A stretch of 64,000 nucleotides of DNA from the NCBI GenBank assembly GCA_965215295.1, contig OZ244045.1, forward strand, positions 3,720,001-3,784,000, written 5' to 3'. The notes below the pieces were generated by a model, which did no database searches, was not told the DNA's origin, and saw only the letters and a list, made by a program, of their open reading frames with translations. Numbering within the stretch: position 1 is the first letter of the stretch; the number at the start of each line of letters is the position of its first letter. A program made the position numbers and the translations under genes. Shown here piece after piece: positions 39,429 through 50,100 of the stretch. The stretch is from HK1 sp965215295 (GTDB taxonomy: Bacteria; Pseudomonadota; Gammaproteobacteria; HK1).

Positions 39429-40457
39429 TCAGGCGTCCAGCAGGGTCCTGACCGAGCGTTCGTCCAGGCCCTTGTGGCCGATCACCACCAGCCGCGTGCA
39501 CCGGTCCTCGCCCTCGCGCCAGTCGCGATCGAAGTAGTACTGGATCCGATCCCCGACCGCCTGGATCAGCAGGCGCATGTCCTTGCCGGGGATGTGGGCG
39601 AAGCCCTTCACCCGCAGCACGTCGTGCTCGACGATGGCCGAGCGCAGGCGGCGGATCAGCTCATCGACGCTCAACGAATCGTTCACCGCCACGCTGAAGG
39701 TGTCGAAGTCGTCGTGGTCGTGGTCGTCCACCCCGTCGTGGTGGGACGGCCGGGCATCGAGGTCGTCCTCGGCCGCGGCCCCGAGGCCGAGCAGCACCTT
39801 CGGGTCCACCGCGCCATGGGCCGCGGTCACGACCTTCACGGAGGGCCGTAGCTGCGCGGCGACCTCGGAGGTGACCGTGTCGAGCGCCCCGCGGTCGAGC
39901 AGGTCGCACTTGTTGATGACGACCATGTCCGCACACCCGAGCTGCTCCTCGAACAGCTCTTCCAGGGGGCTTTCGTGTTCCAGGGCGTCATCGTCCTCGC
40001 GCCGGGCCTGGACCGCCTCCGGGTCGGAGGCGAACCGTCCGCCGGCAACCGCCGGTCCGTCGACCACGGTCACCACCGCATCGACCGTGACCCGGGTCCG
40101 GATGTCGGGCCAGTTGAACGCCTTGACCAGGGGCTTGGGCATGGCGAGGCCCGAGGTCTCGATGACGATCCGGTCCGGCTTCTTCTCGCGGCCGAGCAGC
40201 GCCTCCATGGTGGGCACGAAATCGTCGGCCACCGTGCAGCAGATGCATCCGTTGGCGAGCTCGAGGATGTCCTCGTCCTCGCACCCTTCGATGCCGCACC
40301 CCCGGAGGATCTCGCCGTCGATGCCGACGTCGCCGAACTCGTTGACGATGAGCGCGATGCGCCGGCCGGCGGCGTTCTCCAGCAGGTGCCGGATGATGCT
40401 CGTCTTGCCGGCCCCGAGGAATCCGGTGATCACCGTTGCCGGTATCTTCCGTGCCAT
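39429..40457 (-). CDS. cobW: CobW-family GTPase (COG0523)
   Basis: A 342-residue G3E-family GTPase with all expected motifs: Walker A GFLGAGKTS at 12-20, the metal-binding CICC at 71-74, ETSGLAMP (switch region), NKCD for guanine specificity, and the His/Asp-rich linker HHDGVDDHDHDDFD before the C-terminal domain. CobW is thought to supply cobalt for the CobNST chelatase, and the position directly upstream of cobN supports that. I chose MARKIPATVITG at 40457; the 30 extra residues of the longer frame are not CobW-like. Related proteins deliver zinc under Zur control, and a Zur-like site lies about 400 bp away pointing in the other direction. A zinc role is possible but less likely given cobN. 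Confidence 0.9.
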   Translation of the reverse strand: MARKIPATVITGFLGAGKTSIIRHLLENAAGRRIALIVNEFGDVGIDGEILRGCGIEGCEDEDILELANGCICCTVADDFVPTMEALLGREKKPDRIVIETSGLAMPKPLVKAFNWPDIRTRVTVDAVVTVVDGPAVAGGRFASDPEAVQARREDDDALEHESPLEELFEEQLGCADMVVINKCDLLDRGALDTVTSEVAAQLRPSVKVVTAAHGAVDPKVLLGLGAAAEDDLDARPSHHDGVDDHDHDDFDTFSVAVNDSLSVDELIRRLRSAIVEHDVLRVKGFAHIPGKDMRLLIQAVGDRIQYYFDRDWREGEDRCTRLVVIGHKGLDERSVRTLLDA

Positions 40458-40670
40458 TCGCTTCGTTTCCCGTATGCGCAGGCCGGCGTGGCCGGAGCCC
40501 GCCTTTCCCGAATGCCCGATGTGGATGGGTCCGACGCGGCGCCGCACGCGAAGGAGCGGTGACGCATCACCGTGCGCACGCCGATGGATCGTTCATGTCC
40601 GTTCCGCTCCCGCCAAGGCGGCGTGGACTGTAGATCGAGAGGGCCGGGTTGCGAAAGTGCCGGGAGCAAA
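40458..40670. other. Region upstream of cobW
   Basis: I see no intact gene here. I looked for a cobalamin riboswitch on the minus strand and found no B12 box or GCCACTG core. It ends at the permease remnant. Confidence 0.5.
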
Positions 40671-40800
40671 GTCCTGTTCGCCCTCGTCGTCACCGCATCG
40701 ATGCGACCGGTCGGCGTCCATGCCGTGCTCGCCAGCCTCATCCCTGGAGCTCTCTTCGTCCATGCCGGAAGCGGATGGAAACTTCCGTGGCAGGCACTCG
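40671..40800 (+). pseudogene. Remnant of a zinc ABC permease gene (znuB-like)
   Basis: One frame reads VLFALVVTASMRPVGVHAVL and continues ASLIPGALFVHAGSG. It closely matches the intact permease at about 43,827-43,920 (VLFALVITASMQLVGVYVVF then ASLILPALAARTGKG). The DNA similarity covers about 100 bp and fades on both sides. There is no start or signal. It is a fragment left by duplication or rearrangement, just before the zinc promoter. Confidence 0.7.
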
Positions 40801-40841
40801 CCAAGGATTCCAAGTGCAGCAATATCAATCAGTTGCGAGGG

Positions 40842-40882
40842 TTGACGGTTGCCATCCGGCCAATGTTATATTATTTCATAAC
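40842..40882 (+). promoter_or_regulatory. Promoter with overlapping Zur-like operator
   Basis: TTGACG (40842-40847) is followed 18 bp later by TTATAT (40866-40871). Overlapping the -10 is the imperfect palindrome GTTATATTATTTCATAAC (40865-40882), which fits the GTTAT...ATAAC form of Zur boxes. Zinc-loaded Zur would block the promoter, so the genes downstream should be switched on when zinc is scarce. The genes served, a His-rich porin and ZnuA/ZnuB, fit this. Confidence 0.7.
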
Positions 40883-40885
40883 GTA

Positions 40886-40909
40886 GACCGGGCCGGCAGG
40901 AGCCCGGTC
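40886..40909 (+). other. Leader hairpin downstream of the Zur-like promoter
   Basis: A perfect 8-bp inverted repeat (GACCGGGC / GCCCGGTC, loop of 8) lies in the 5' leader, just before the GGAGG of the porin gene at 40938. It could stabilise the mRNA. No known riboswitch fold is evident. Confidence 0.4.
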
Positions 40910-40937
40910 GCGAGGGAAGGCCACCGGAGGAATATCG

Positions 40938-42402
40938 ATGCATCAGCTCGCCGCATATGCGCGGTCGGCAGCGATCGGATTGCCGATCCTGCTCGCCGTC
41001 CCGACAGCCCAGGCACAGTCCGGACCGCCCACGGCGGAGGAACTGGCTGCGCGGATCGATGCCCTGAAGCAGGACTACGAACGGCGCATTACGGATCTCG
41101 AGGCCCAGCTCACTACTCTCGAAGCCGAATCGCGGGCCGCCGGGAAGAACGCCGCGCCAACCGCACCGGCGACGCGGCCCGCCATGCGGTCCGGCGACAA
41201 CAGCTTCAATCCGGCCATCGGCGTCGTTCTGAACGGCATGTTTTCGGAATACTCCGAGGACAGCTCCAGCCTTCCGGGTTTCCAGCTCGGCCACGAGTCC
41301 GGGCGTCCGGACGAAGGGCTCGCCCTCGGCCACAGCGAGGTCACGGTGTCGGGCAGTGTCGATGACAAGTTCCGCGGAAACCTCACGCTCGGCCTCGGTG
41401 TCCATGCCGGCGAGCCGACCGAGCTCGAGCTGGAGGAGGCCTATGTCCAGACCTTGCCCGGCTCCGGCCCTGCCGGACGGGGTCCGGATCAAGGCGGGCA
41501 GGGCGCTCTGGACCTTCGGCTATCTGAACGAGCTGCACGCCCACGGCGACGATTTCGTCGACCGCCCGCTTCCTTACCGGGCGTTTCTGGACGGCGCCTA
41601 CAACGACGACGGGCTCGAGCTTTCAATCGTGCTTCCGGGTGACGTCTACGGGGAGATTGGCGGCGGCGTCTTCCGCGGCGACGACATGCCTTTCGGCGGT
41701 TCCGGGAACGGTCGGGAAGCGTGGTCCGCCTTTGGGCGCATCGGCGGCGATGCGGGCCGCAATTCGGCATGGCGGCTCGGCGCCTACGTCCTCGACGGTC
41801 GGGCCCATGGCCGAACCGTCGGCGGTCACCATGAAGAAGAACACGGCCATGAAGAAGAGCACGAGCATGAAGAAGGACACGGGGATGAGGAAGGGCACGA
41901 GCATGAAGAGGAGGAGGGAGAAGGCGAGGAGCACGGCCATGCCGATTTCTTCTCCGATGGCGGGTTCACGGGCAACACGGGGCTCATCGGCGTCGATTTC
42001 CGCTACACATGGGCGCCGACGGGCAATGCGCGGGACAGCGAGCTGATCCTCCAGGGCGAGTATTTCCTCCGCAACGAGCATGGTCTGTACACCCTGGAAG
42101 AAGAGGAAGGAACCGAGACCGAGAGTTTCAATGGCGACGCCAGTGGCTGGTATGCGCAGGCGGTGTACAAGTTCCGGCCGCGCTGGCGGGCCGGCGTTCG
42201 CTATTCGCGCCTCTTGCCGCCGGACGATGCGGAGGTGGATCGCGACCCTTCCACGCTCAGCGCCATGCTCGACTGGACCAACAGCGAATTCGGGCGCATC
42301 CGGTTCCAGTACAACCGCAACTCCTTCGGCGCGGAAAGCGACAACCAGTTCATCGTGCAATACGTCATGAGCCTCGGCGCCCACGCCGCCCACAGCTTCT
42401 GA
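40938..42402 (+). pseudogene. Zinc-regulated His-rich outer-membrane porin-like protein (frameshifted)
   Basis: The two overlapping frames make one protein of about 487 residues if a single extra base near 41,464-41,474 is ignored. The first part has a signal peptide (LPILLAVPTAQA), a coiled coil (AEELAARIDALKQDYERRI) and beta-rich sequence to EEAYVQTLPG. The second frame resumes at LPDGVRIKAGRALWTFGYLN and runs on through LNELHAHGDDFVDRPLPYRA. A long His/Glu/Asp loop (HHEEEHGHEEEHEHEEGHG and on) lies about two thirds in, and the chain ends in barrel strands and a C-terminal Phe (HAAHSF). It probably binds or admits zinc at the outer membrane, being the first gene after the Zur-like operator. 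The frameshift may be real or a sequencing error. GGAGG precedes the start. Confidence 0.7.
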
Positions 42403-42405
42403 GCC

Positions 42406-43344
42406 GTGAAGACCATGGAGACCGTGAAGGCGATGCGAACGGCGCTTGCGGCCGCCGTGCTCGCAGCCGCATCGCTGTCGCCGGCCGCCGCCGAAGGGCG
42501 GGTCCGGGTCCTCGCCTGCGAGCCGGAGTGGGCGTCGCTCGCGGAGGAGATCGGTGGTGGCGACGTCGTCGTCCACTCGGCGACTCATGGAGGCCAGGAC
42601 GCGCACCACATACGCGCCCGCCCCAGCCTGATCGCGAAGGTGCGCCGGGCGGACATCCTGTTCTGTTCCGGTGCGGGGCTCGAAGTGGGCTGGCTGCCGG
42701 TGCTGATGGAGAGGGGCGCGCGGCGCATCGTCCAGCCGGGCCGGCCGGGGCACATCATGGCGGCGGATCATGTCGAGGTCCTGGAGCGGCCGGAGGTCGT
42801 GGACCGGAGCATGGGCGACATCCATCCGGAGGGGAATCCGCACGTTCATCTCGACCCGCGGAACATTGCCGTTCTGGCGGAGGTGCTGGCCGGCCGTCTG
42901 GAGCGCGTGGACCCGGAACGCGCCGGGGCCTACCGTCAGCGCCTGGCGTCCTTCCGGACCCGCTGGGCCGATGCCATGGACGAGTGGCGCGAACGCGCGG
43001 CGGCCCTGCGCGGCATGAAGGTGGTCGTTTACCACAAGGCCTGGGTCTACCTGCTGCGCTGGGCGGAGCTGGATCGGGTTGCGGTGCTGGAACGGGTTGC
43101 GGGCATTCCGCCGACCGCGTCGCATCTGGCCGAGGTCCTCGAACGGGTGAGGGACACCGGCGCCAAGGCCATTCTCCGTGCGCCCCACGAACCCGAAGAT
43201 GCTTCGGAATGGCTCTCGGGACGAACCGGGATACCGGTCGTCGAGCTTCCCTTTACCGTCGGCGGCCGACCGGAGGCGGAGGACCTGTTCTCGTTGTTCG
43301 ACAGCACGCTGACCTTGCTGGACGAAGCCGACAATCGACCCTGA
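42406..43344 (+). CDS. znuA: ZnuA-like metal ABC transporter substrate-binding protein
   Basis: The protein has 312 residues with a signal peptide (ALAAAVLAAASLSPAAAEG). Features of the cluster A-I metal-binding family are seen: CEPEWASLAEEIGG, a first His pair (GGQDAHHIRARPS), NPHVHLDPRN, the conserved MKVVVYHKAWVYLLRWAEL and the C-terminal domain with ILRAPHEPEDASEWL and VVELPFTVGG. It delivers periplasmic zinc, or possibly manganese, to the membrane permease. There is no His-rich loop, but the porin gene just upstream encodes one. The gene starts 4 bp after the porin stop. GTG at 42406 and ATG at 42415 or 42433 are possible starts; the last gives the most typical signal peptide. Confidence 0.85.
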   Translation: MKTMETVKAMRTALAAAVLAAASLSPAAAEGRVRVLACEPEWASLAEEIGGGDVVVHSATHGGQDAHHIRARPSLIAKVRRADILFCSGAGLEVGWLPVLMERGARRIVQPGRPGHIMAADHVEVLERPEVVDRSMGDIHPEGNPHVHLDPRNIAVLAEVLAGRLERVDPERAGAYRQRLASFRTRWADAMDEWRERAAALRGMKVVVYHKAWVYLLRWAELDRVAVLERVAGIPPTASHLAEVLERVRDTGAKAILRAPHEPEDASEWLSGRTGIPVVELPFTVGGRPEAEDLFSLFDSTLTLLDEADNRP

Positions 43345-43438
43345 CCTGCTGGGCATCCTGGCGCCGGGCCTCGTCGCCGGGCTGATCGTCACGGCGGCCC
43401 ACGCGCCGCTGGGAATCGAGGTCCTCAAGCGCGGCATC

Positions 43439-44104
43439 GTGTTCATCGACCTCGCTACCGCGCAGGTCGTCGGGCTCGGCGTCATCCTGCTGGACCTCTG
43501 GCTGGAAGACCCGGCCTGGGGCGCGGGCCAGGGGGTGGCCTTCGCCACCGGCATGGCCATCGCGCTGTTCTTCCGCTGGATCGAGCGCAAGTCGCCGGAC
43601 GAGCAGGAAGCGGTGATCGGCAGCAGCTTCATCGTCGCCGCCTCGGTGACCCTGCTGGCGCTTGCCGACGACCCGCATGGCGGCGAGGCGTTGCGCCACG
43701 TGCTTTCCGGCCAGCTCCTGTTCACGACTTGGGGCGATATCGCGTCCTTCCTGCCGATATACGTCCTCTTTGCCGTCCTCTGGCTCGCCGTGCCGCGTCT
43801 TCGCGCCGGCACCGGGTTCTTCGTCCTGTTCGCCCTCGTCATCACCGCGTCGATGCAGCTCGTCGGCGTCTATGTCGTGTTCGCCAGCCTCATCCTTCCG
43901 GCTCTCGCCGCACGCACCGGCAAGGGCTACACCCATTGGCGCGCCTTCGCGAGCGGCGGGGTCGCCGTCGTCGCGGCCATGTCGATCTCCGCGGTTGCCG
44001 ATCTTCCCGCGGGTCCCTTCCTCGTGGTGTGCTTTGCCGTGTCGGCGGTTGCGATGCGCCTGCTCTACCGGGAGCGGACGGAAGCGCCCCCGCCCCCGGC
44101 CTGA
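43439..44104 (+). CDS. znuB: ZnuB-like metal ABC transporter permease
   Basis: A multi-helix membrane protein of the ABC-3 family, recognised by RGIVFIDLATAQVVGLGVIL and LVITASMQLVGVYVVFASLILPALA. GTG at 43439 is the first standard start, giving 221 residues, but homologous sequence clearly begins earlier: in the same frame from about 43334 one reads DLLGILAPGLVAGLIVTAAH and then APLGIEVLKRG, the expected first helix. Only ATC or CTG codons are available there, so either a rare start is used or the true start codon was lost. The upstream part overlaps the end of znuA by about 10 bp. No ATPase gene (znuC) lies nearby. The end overlaps the convergent uvrA by 40 bp. Confidence 0.78.
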   Translation: MFIDLATAQVVGLGVILLDLWLEDPAWGAGQGVAFATGMAIALFFRWIERKSPDEQEAVIGSSFIVAASVTLLALADDPHGGEALRHVLSGQLLFTTWGDIASFLPIYVLFAVLWLAVPRLRAGTGFFVLFALVITASMQLVGVYVVFASLILPALAARTGKGYTHWRAFASGGVAVVAAMSISAVADLPAGPFLVVCFAVSAVAMRLLYRERTEAPPPPA

Positions 44105-47100
44105 CGGCCGTCGCCGCGCCCCCGGCTCCTCCCGGCGAGGAATCGAGCCAGGGCGCGGGCGGTGTGCGAGCCCCGCGCGCCGGCGACCTTGCCCGGAGTC
44201 CCCGAAGCGACGACCCTGCCTCCACCCGCGCCCCCCTCCGGGCCGAGGTCGATCACCGTATCCGCCTCCGCCACGACGTCGAGGTTGTGCTCGATCACGA
44301 CGACGGTGTTGCCGGCGTCGACCAGCCGGTGCAGCACCCGGACGAGCTTCTCCACGTCCGCCATGTGCAGCCCGATGGTGGGCTCGTCGAGCACGTAGAG
44401 CGCCTGGCCCGCGGCCTGCCGGGCCCCGCTCGCATCCACCTTGGCGAGCTCGGTGACGAGCTTGATGCGCTGCGCCTCCCCGCCCGAGAGGGTCGGGCTG
44501 CTCTGGCCGAGGGTGAGGTAGCCGAGCCCGACATCGCGCAGGAGCGCCAGAGTGCGGTGGACGCGCGGGTGCGCCTCGAACCGGGGCAGCGCCTCGTCCA
44601 CGCTGGCGCCCAGCACCTCGGCGATGCTCATGCCGAGATAGCGGATCTCCAGCGTCTCGGGGGTGAACCGGCACCCCCGGCAGGCGTCGCACGGCACCCG
44701 CACGTCGGGCAGGAAGCTCATCTCGATCCGCTGCACGCCCTGGCCCTCGCAGGCGTCGCACCGTCCCCCCGCGACGTTGAACGAGAACCGGCTCGGGCCG
44801 TAGCCGCGAATGCGCGACTCGGTGGCGCCCGCGAAGAGTCGGCGGACGTGGTCCCAGATCCCGACGTAGGTGGCGGGACACGAGCGGGGGGTCTTGCCGA
44901 TGGGGGCCTGATCGACTTCGAGCACGCGCTTCACCGTCTCGAAGCCGAGGATCTCGCGGCACCCCGTCCACTTCGGCCGCCGGCGCCGCCGCGCGCGTAG
45001 CGCCGCCGCCAGATTGGCCAGGAGCACGCCGCGCACCAGGCTGCTCTTGCCGCTGCCGCTGACTCCGGTCACGCACACGAGCCGCTCCAGCGGGAGGTCG
45101 ACGTCGATGCCCCGGAGGTTGTTCAGATCGGCCCCGCGGATCGACAGGCGCCGCTCCGGAGCCTTCGAGCGTTCCGGCGACCGGACACCGGGGAGCGGGT
45201 GGGCGAGAGGGGACGAGAGATGGCGTCCGGTCGGGGATTCGCGGCTTGCGAGGATCCGCGCCAGCGGTCCGTGGGCGACCACCCGGCCGCCGTTCACGCC
45301 CGCCCCCGGGCCGAGGTCGATGATGTGCTCGGCGCTGCGGATGGTCTCCTCGTCGTGCTCGACCACCACCACCGTGTTGCCCTTCGCGCGAAGCGCGCGC
45401 AGGGTGTCGAGGAGCATCGCGTTGTCGCGCGCATGCAGCCCGATGGTCGGCTCGTCGAGGATGTAGCACACGCCGCGCAGGTTCGATCCGAGCTGCGCGG
45501 CGAGCCGGATGCGCTGCGCCTCGCCGCCCGAGAGGGTGGGGGCGGCGCGGTCGAGGCGGAGGTAGCCGAGCCCCAGCCGGCACAGGAAGTCGAGCCGCGC
45601 TCCGAGCTCGGCGAGCACGTCGCGCGCGATCGCCGCCTCGCGTCCCCGGGGCCTGATGCGCGCCAGGGTCTTGCGTACGGTCTCGACGTCGAGGGCGCTC
45701 AGGTCGGCGATGCCGTGCGATCGGTAGCGCACCGCCAGCGCTTCGGGGCGGAGCCGCTGGCCGGCGCAGGCGCGACATTCGCGGTGCGGCTCGTCCTCGC
45801 GGGCCGCCCGGTGGACCTCCTCTCCCGTCTCGGTCTCGTCGAAGCCGCGCAGTTCCAGGCCGGTGCCGTAGCACGACGGGCACCACCCGTGCCGGGAGTT
45901 GTAGGAGAAGAGCCTCGGGTCGAGCTCGTCGAAGCTCCTGCCGCAGCCCGGGCAGGCGCGCGCGGTCGAGTAGAGGGTCTCGCCGCGCCGATCGGCGCTC
46001 GGGCCGGTGCTTCGGCCGCCGTCCCGGCGGCGGCCGTGCTCGTCGGCGTCTCGCTCCGCGACCCGTACCCGTCCCCCGCCGTGGCCGAGGGCGCGCTCGA
46101 TCATGGCTCGCAGCGCCGGCTCGCGGGCGGCCCGGGCCGTGACCGAGCCGACCGGGAGGTCGATGTCGTGCTCCCGGTAGCGGTCGAGCCGCGGCCAGGC
46201 ATCGGTGGGGAGCGGCTCTCCGTCCACCCGGAGCGTGGCGTGGCCGTGCTTCGCGGCCCATCGGGCCAGCTCCGTGTAGTAGCCCTTGCGCGCCACCACG
46301 AGGGGGGCATGCACCTCGACCTCGCGTCCCCGGTGCCGCTTCAGGACGCGGTCGACGATGGCGTCCAGGGTCTGCGGCTCGATCGCGATGTCGCAGTCGG
46401 GGCAGTACCGGGTGCCGAGCCTCACGAAGAGCAGGCGCAGGAAGTGGTGGACCTCGGTCGTCGTTCCCACCGTGCTCTTGTAGCCGCCGCGCGAGGTCCG
46501 CTGCTCGATCGCCACCGACGGAGGGATCCCGAAGATCGCGTCCACGTCGGGCCGCGCCGCCGGCTGCACGAACTGCCGGGCGTACGCGTTGAGCGACTCC
46601 AGGTACCGGCGCTGGCCTTCGGCGAACAGGATGTCGAACGCGACGGTGCTCTTGCCGCTCCCGCTCACGCCCGTGATCACCGTGAGCCGATCGCGCGGGA
46701 TGTCGATGTCGGCGCCGCGCAGGTTGTGCTCGCGGGCGTTGCGGATGCCGATGGCGCCGGTGCGCGCGGGCGGCGTGCGGGCCGGCGCCGCGGTCGCGGG
46801 CGCCGCACCTTGCTCGCGCTCGGCGAAGTACGCGCGCAGGGCGGCTCCGGTATGGCTGCGCCGCCGGCGCGCGATGGCGCCCGGGCGGCCGGTCGCGACC
46901 ACCCGCCCGCCGCCGCTGCCGCCCTCCGGTCCCAGATCCACGACCCAGTCGGCGGCGGCGATCACGTCGAGATGGTGCTCGACGACGAGCACCGAGTGGC
47001 CGGCCGCGAGCAACGCATCGAACGCCGCGAGCAGGCGCGAGACGTCCTGGAGGTGGAGCCCGGTGGTCGGCTCGTCGAAGATGAACAGGCAGTGCCCGGC

Positions 47101-50100
47101 GCCGCGTGCCGCGAGGTGCCTGGCAAGCTTCAGCCGCTGCGCCTCGCCGCCGGAGAGCGCGGGCACCGGCTGGCCGAGCCGGAGGTAGCCGAGGCCCACC
47201 TCCGCCAGCGGGGCGAGCGGACGGACGACGTCGGCGCTTCCCGCGAAGAAGACGAGCGCGTCGTCGACGGTCATCTCCAGGACCTCGGCGATCGAACGGG
47301 GCGCACCGGTGACGCCGCCGGTGGGGCGTTCGCCTCCGCTCCCGCGACCCGGTCCGCCGCCGGTCGAGCCGCCCTTCGCGTTGCGCGTTCCGGTTGCGGC
47401 GCTCCCTTCGATGCCGCCACCGGCTCCCCCGCCGGTGGCGCGGCGGTTCGCCTTGGCGGAGGCCGTGCCCTTCCTCTTCCCGGTCCGGCCCGGGCGCTCG
47501 CGCCCGATGGAGCCGTTCCCGGTTTCGCCGGCGTCCGCCCCGGCCCGGTCCGGCGGGCGGATCTTCACGTCGAGCACTTCGTTTCGATAGCGGCGTCCGT
47601 CGCAGTCGGGGCAGCGCAGGTACACGTCGCTCAGGAACTGCATCTCCACGTGTTCGAAGCCGTTGCCGCCGCAGGCCGGGCAGCGCCCGTTGCCGGAGTT
47701 GAAGCTGAACGTCCCCGCCGTGTATCCGCGCTCGATCGCGACGGGCTCGGCCGCGAACCGCTTCCGGATCGCATCGAGGGCGCCGATGTAGCTCGCGGGA
47801 TTGGAGCGGGTGGTCTTGCCGATGGGCGACTGGTCCACGAGCACCACGTCGTCCAGTGCGTCGAGCCCGTCGATCGCCCGGTGCTCGCCCGGCGCGTCGA
47901 CGGCGCGCCCGAGCCGCTTGCAGACCGCGCGGTACAGCACGTCGACGGCCAGGGTGGACTTGCCCGAGCCGCTGACGCCGGTCACGCAGACGAAGCGCCG
48001 GAGCGGGAGGTCGACGTCGACGCCGGCGAGGTTGTGAGCGCGGGCTCCCCGGACCCCGATGCGTTCCGAGGCGGCCGGCGCCGGCGTGCGCAGTCCGATC
48101 GGTTCCGCGGCGCGGTCTGCGCGGCGCGCCGTGATCGGGGCCGGCGCACGTGCCTCGATTCGCCGCTCGCCGCGCAGCCACGCCGCGGTGAGCGAGCGCC
48201 GCGACCGCAGCAGGGCGCGCGGAGTGCCGCGGAACACGATCTCGCCGCCCCGCTCGCCAGGGCCGGGTCCCATGTCCACGATCCGATCCGCCGCGAGCAT
48301 GACCTGGGGGTCGTGCTCGACCACCAGCAGGGTGTTCCCGGCCGCGCGCAGCTTGTGCAGCACCGAGACGATCCGGGCGATGTCGCGCGCGTGCAGCCCG
48401 ATGCTCGGCTCGTCGAGCACGAACAGGGTGTTCACCAGCGAGGTCCCGAGCGCGGTGGTCAGGTTGATGCGCTGGACCTCGCCGCCGCTCAGCGTGCGCG
48501 ACTGGCGGTCCAGGGTGAGGTAGCCGAGGCCGACCTCCACGAGGTAGCCGAGCCGGCTGCGGATCTCGGCGAGCAGCAGCTCGGTCGCGTCGTCGAGCGG
48601 CGCGCGCAGGCGGAGTCCGTCGAAGAGCTTCCGGCACCGGTCGAGCGGCAGGCGCATCACGTCATGGATGCACAGGCCCGGTTGCTTCGAGAATGCGGCG
48701 GCATCGAGGGTCGCATCGGGCGGCCGGTGCGCCGCCTCGCCCGCGAGCGCCTTGCGGGCATCCGCCCGGCCGCCGATCCGCCACAGCAGCGCTTCCGGCT
48801 CGAGCCGCGCGCCGCGGCACGCCGGGCACTCCCGGTAGCTGCGGTAGCGCGAGAGCAGCACCCGGACGTGCATCCGGTAGCTCCTGGTCTCGAGCCAGTC
48901 GAAGAACCGGCGCACTCCGTACCATCCGTCCTCGTCGAAGTCCGCCTCGCCTTCCAGGACCCATTCGCGGGTGGCGTCGTCCAGCTCCCGCCACGGCGCG
49001 TCGAGCGCGACCCCTTGGCGGCGCGCGTAGCGCACCAGATCCCGGTGGCACTGCCGGTGGCCCTTCGAGAGCCAGGGACGGATCGCCCCTTCGCGGAGCG
49101 TCTTCGATTCGTCGGGGACCACGAGCCCGTAGTCGATTCCCATCGTGCGCCCGAAGCCGCGGCACGTCTCGCACGCCCCGAGGGGGGAGTTGAAGGAGAA
49201 CATGCTCGGCACCGGCTCCCGGTACTCGATGTCGCAGCCGGCGCAGTGCAGCGTGGTCGAGAAGCGCCGCGGCGAGCGGGCGCGGCGCCGCGCGTCGAGC
49301 CGGTAGAGGGTGAGGCGCCCGCGGCCCGCCTTCAGTGCGTTCTCGATCGCCTCGACGGCGCGTGCGCGGCGGTCGGGGTCGATACCGGCGTCGCGGCCGG
49401 CGGGGCTCGCGGGCGGCTCGCCGGGACCGTTCCCGGCATCGTCCGGGGGGACGCGGCCCAAGGGCTCGCGGGCATCGCGTGCGCGGCCATCGGGGGTGCG
49501 GGCATTACGGGTGCGGCCATCGCGGCCGCTCGGGCGGTCGCGGGCCTTGCCGTCCGGACGGGCGGAGGGTCCGTCGTCGGGACGGAGGCGGAGGCGATCC
49601 GCGATCACCTCGATCCGGTCGGCATGCTCGCGGTGCACCCGCGTGTAGCCCTGGCTCGCGAGCAGCTCGACGATGCCGGTGGGGGAGGTCCCCGGCGACA
49701 GCGGCACGTCGAAGGTGATCATGATCCGATCGAGGCCGGCGTCGAGGATGGCGCGCATGATCGACTGCGGCGTGTCGCGGCGCACCGGCGCCCCGCAGCC
49801 CCGGCAGTGCAGCACCGCGGCGCGCGCGAACAGCAGCTTCAGGTGGTCGTTGAGCTCGGTCATGGTGCCGACGGTGGAGCGCGAGGTCCGCACCGGATTG
49901 GTCTGGTCGATCGCGATCGAGGGCGGAATGCCGTCGATGCCGCCGGCCTCGTCGAACCGGGGCTTGTCCATCCGGTCGAGGAACTGGCGGGCGTAGGAGG
50001 AGAACGTCTCCACGTAGCGGCGTTGCCCCTCGCTGTACACGGTGTCGAAGGCGAGCGAGGACTTCCCGGATCCGCTCACCCCGGTGACCACGTGCAGCTC

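Noticed and set aside
40458..40670. Possible cobalamin riboswitch upstream of cobW
   Set aside because: No B12 box or GCCACTG-type core found on the minus strand; the GCCAC present lacks the surrounding helices.
40572..40886. Small plus-strand frame across the zinc promoter
   Set aside because: Its only recognisable part is the permease remnant; the rest crosses the promoter and Zur-like site.
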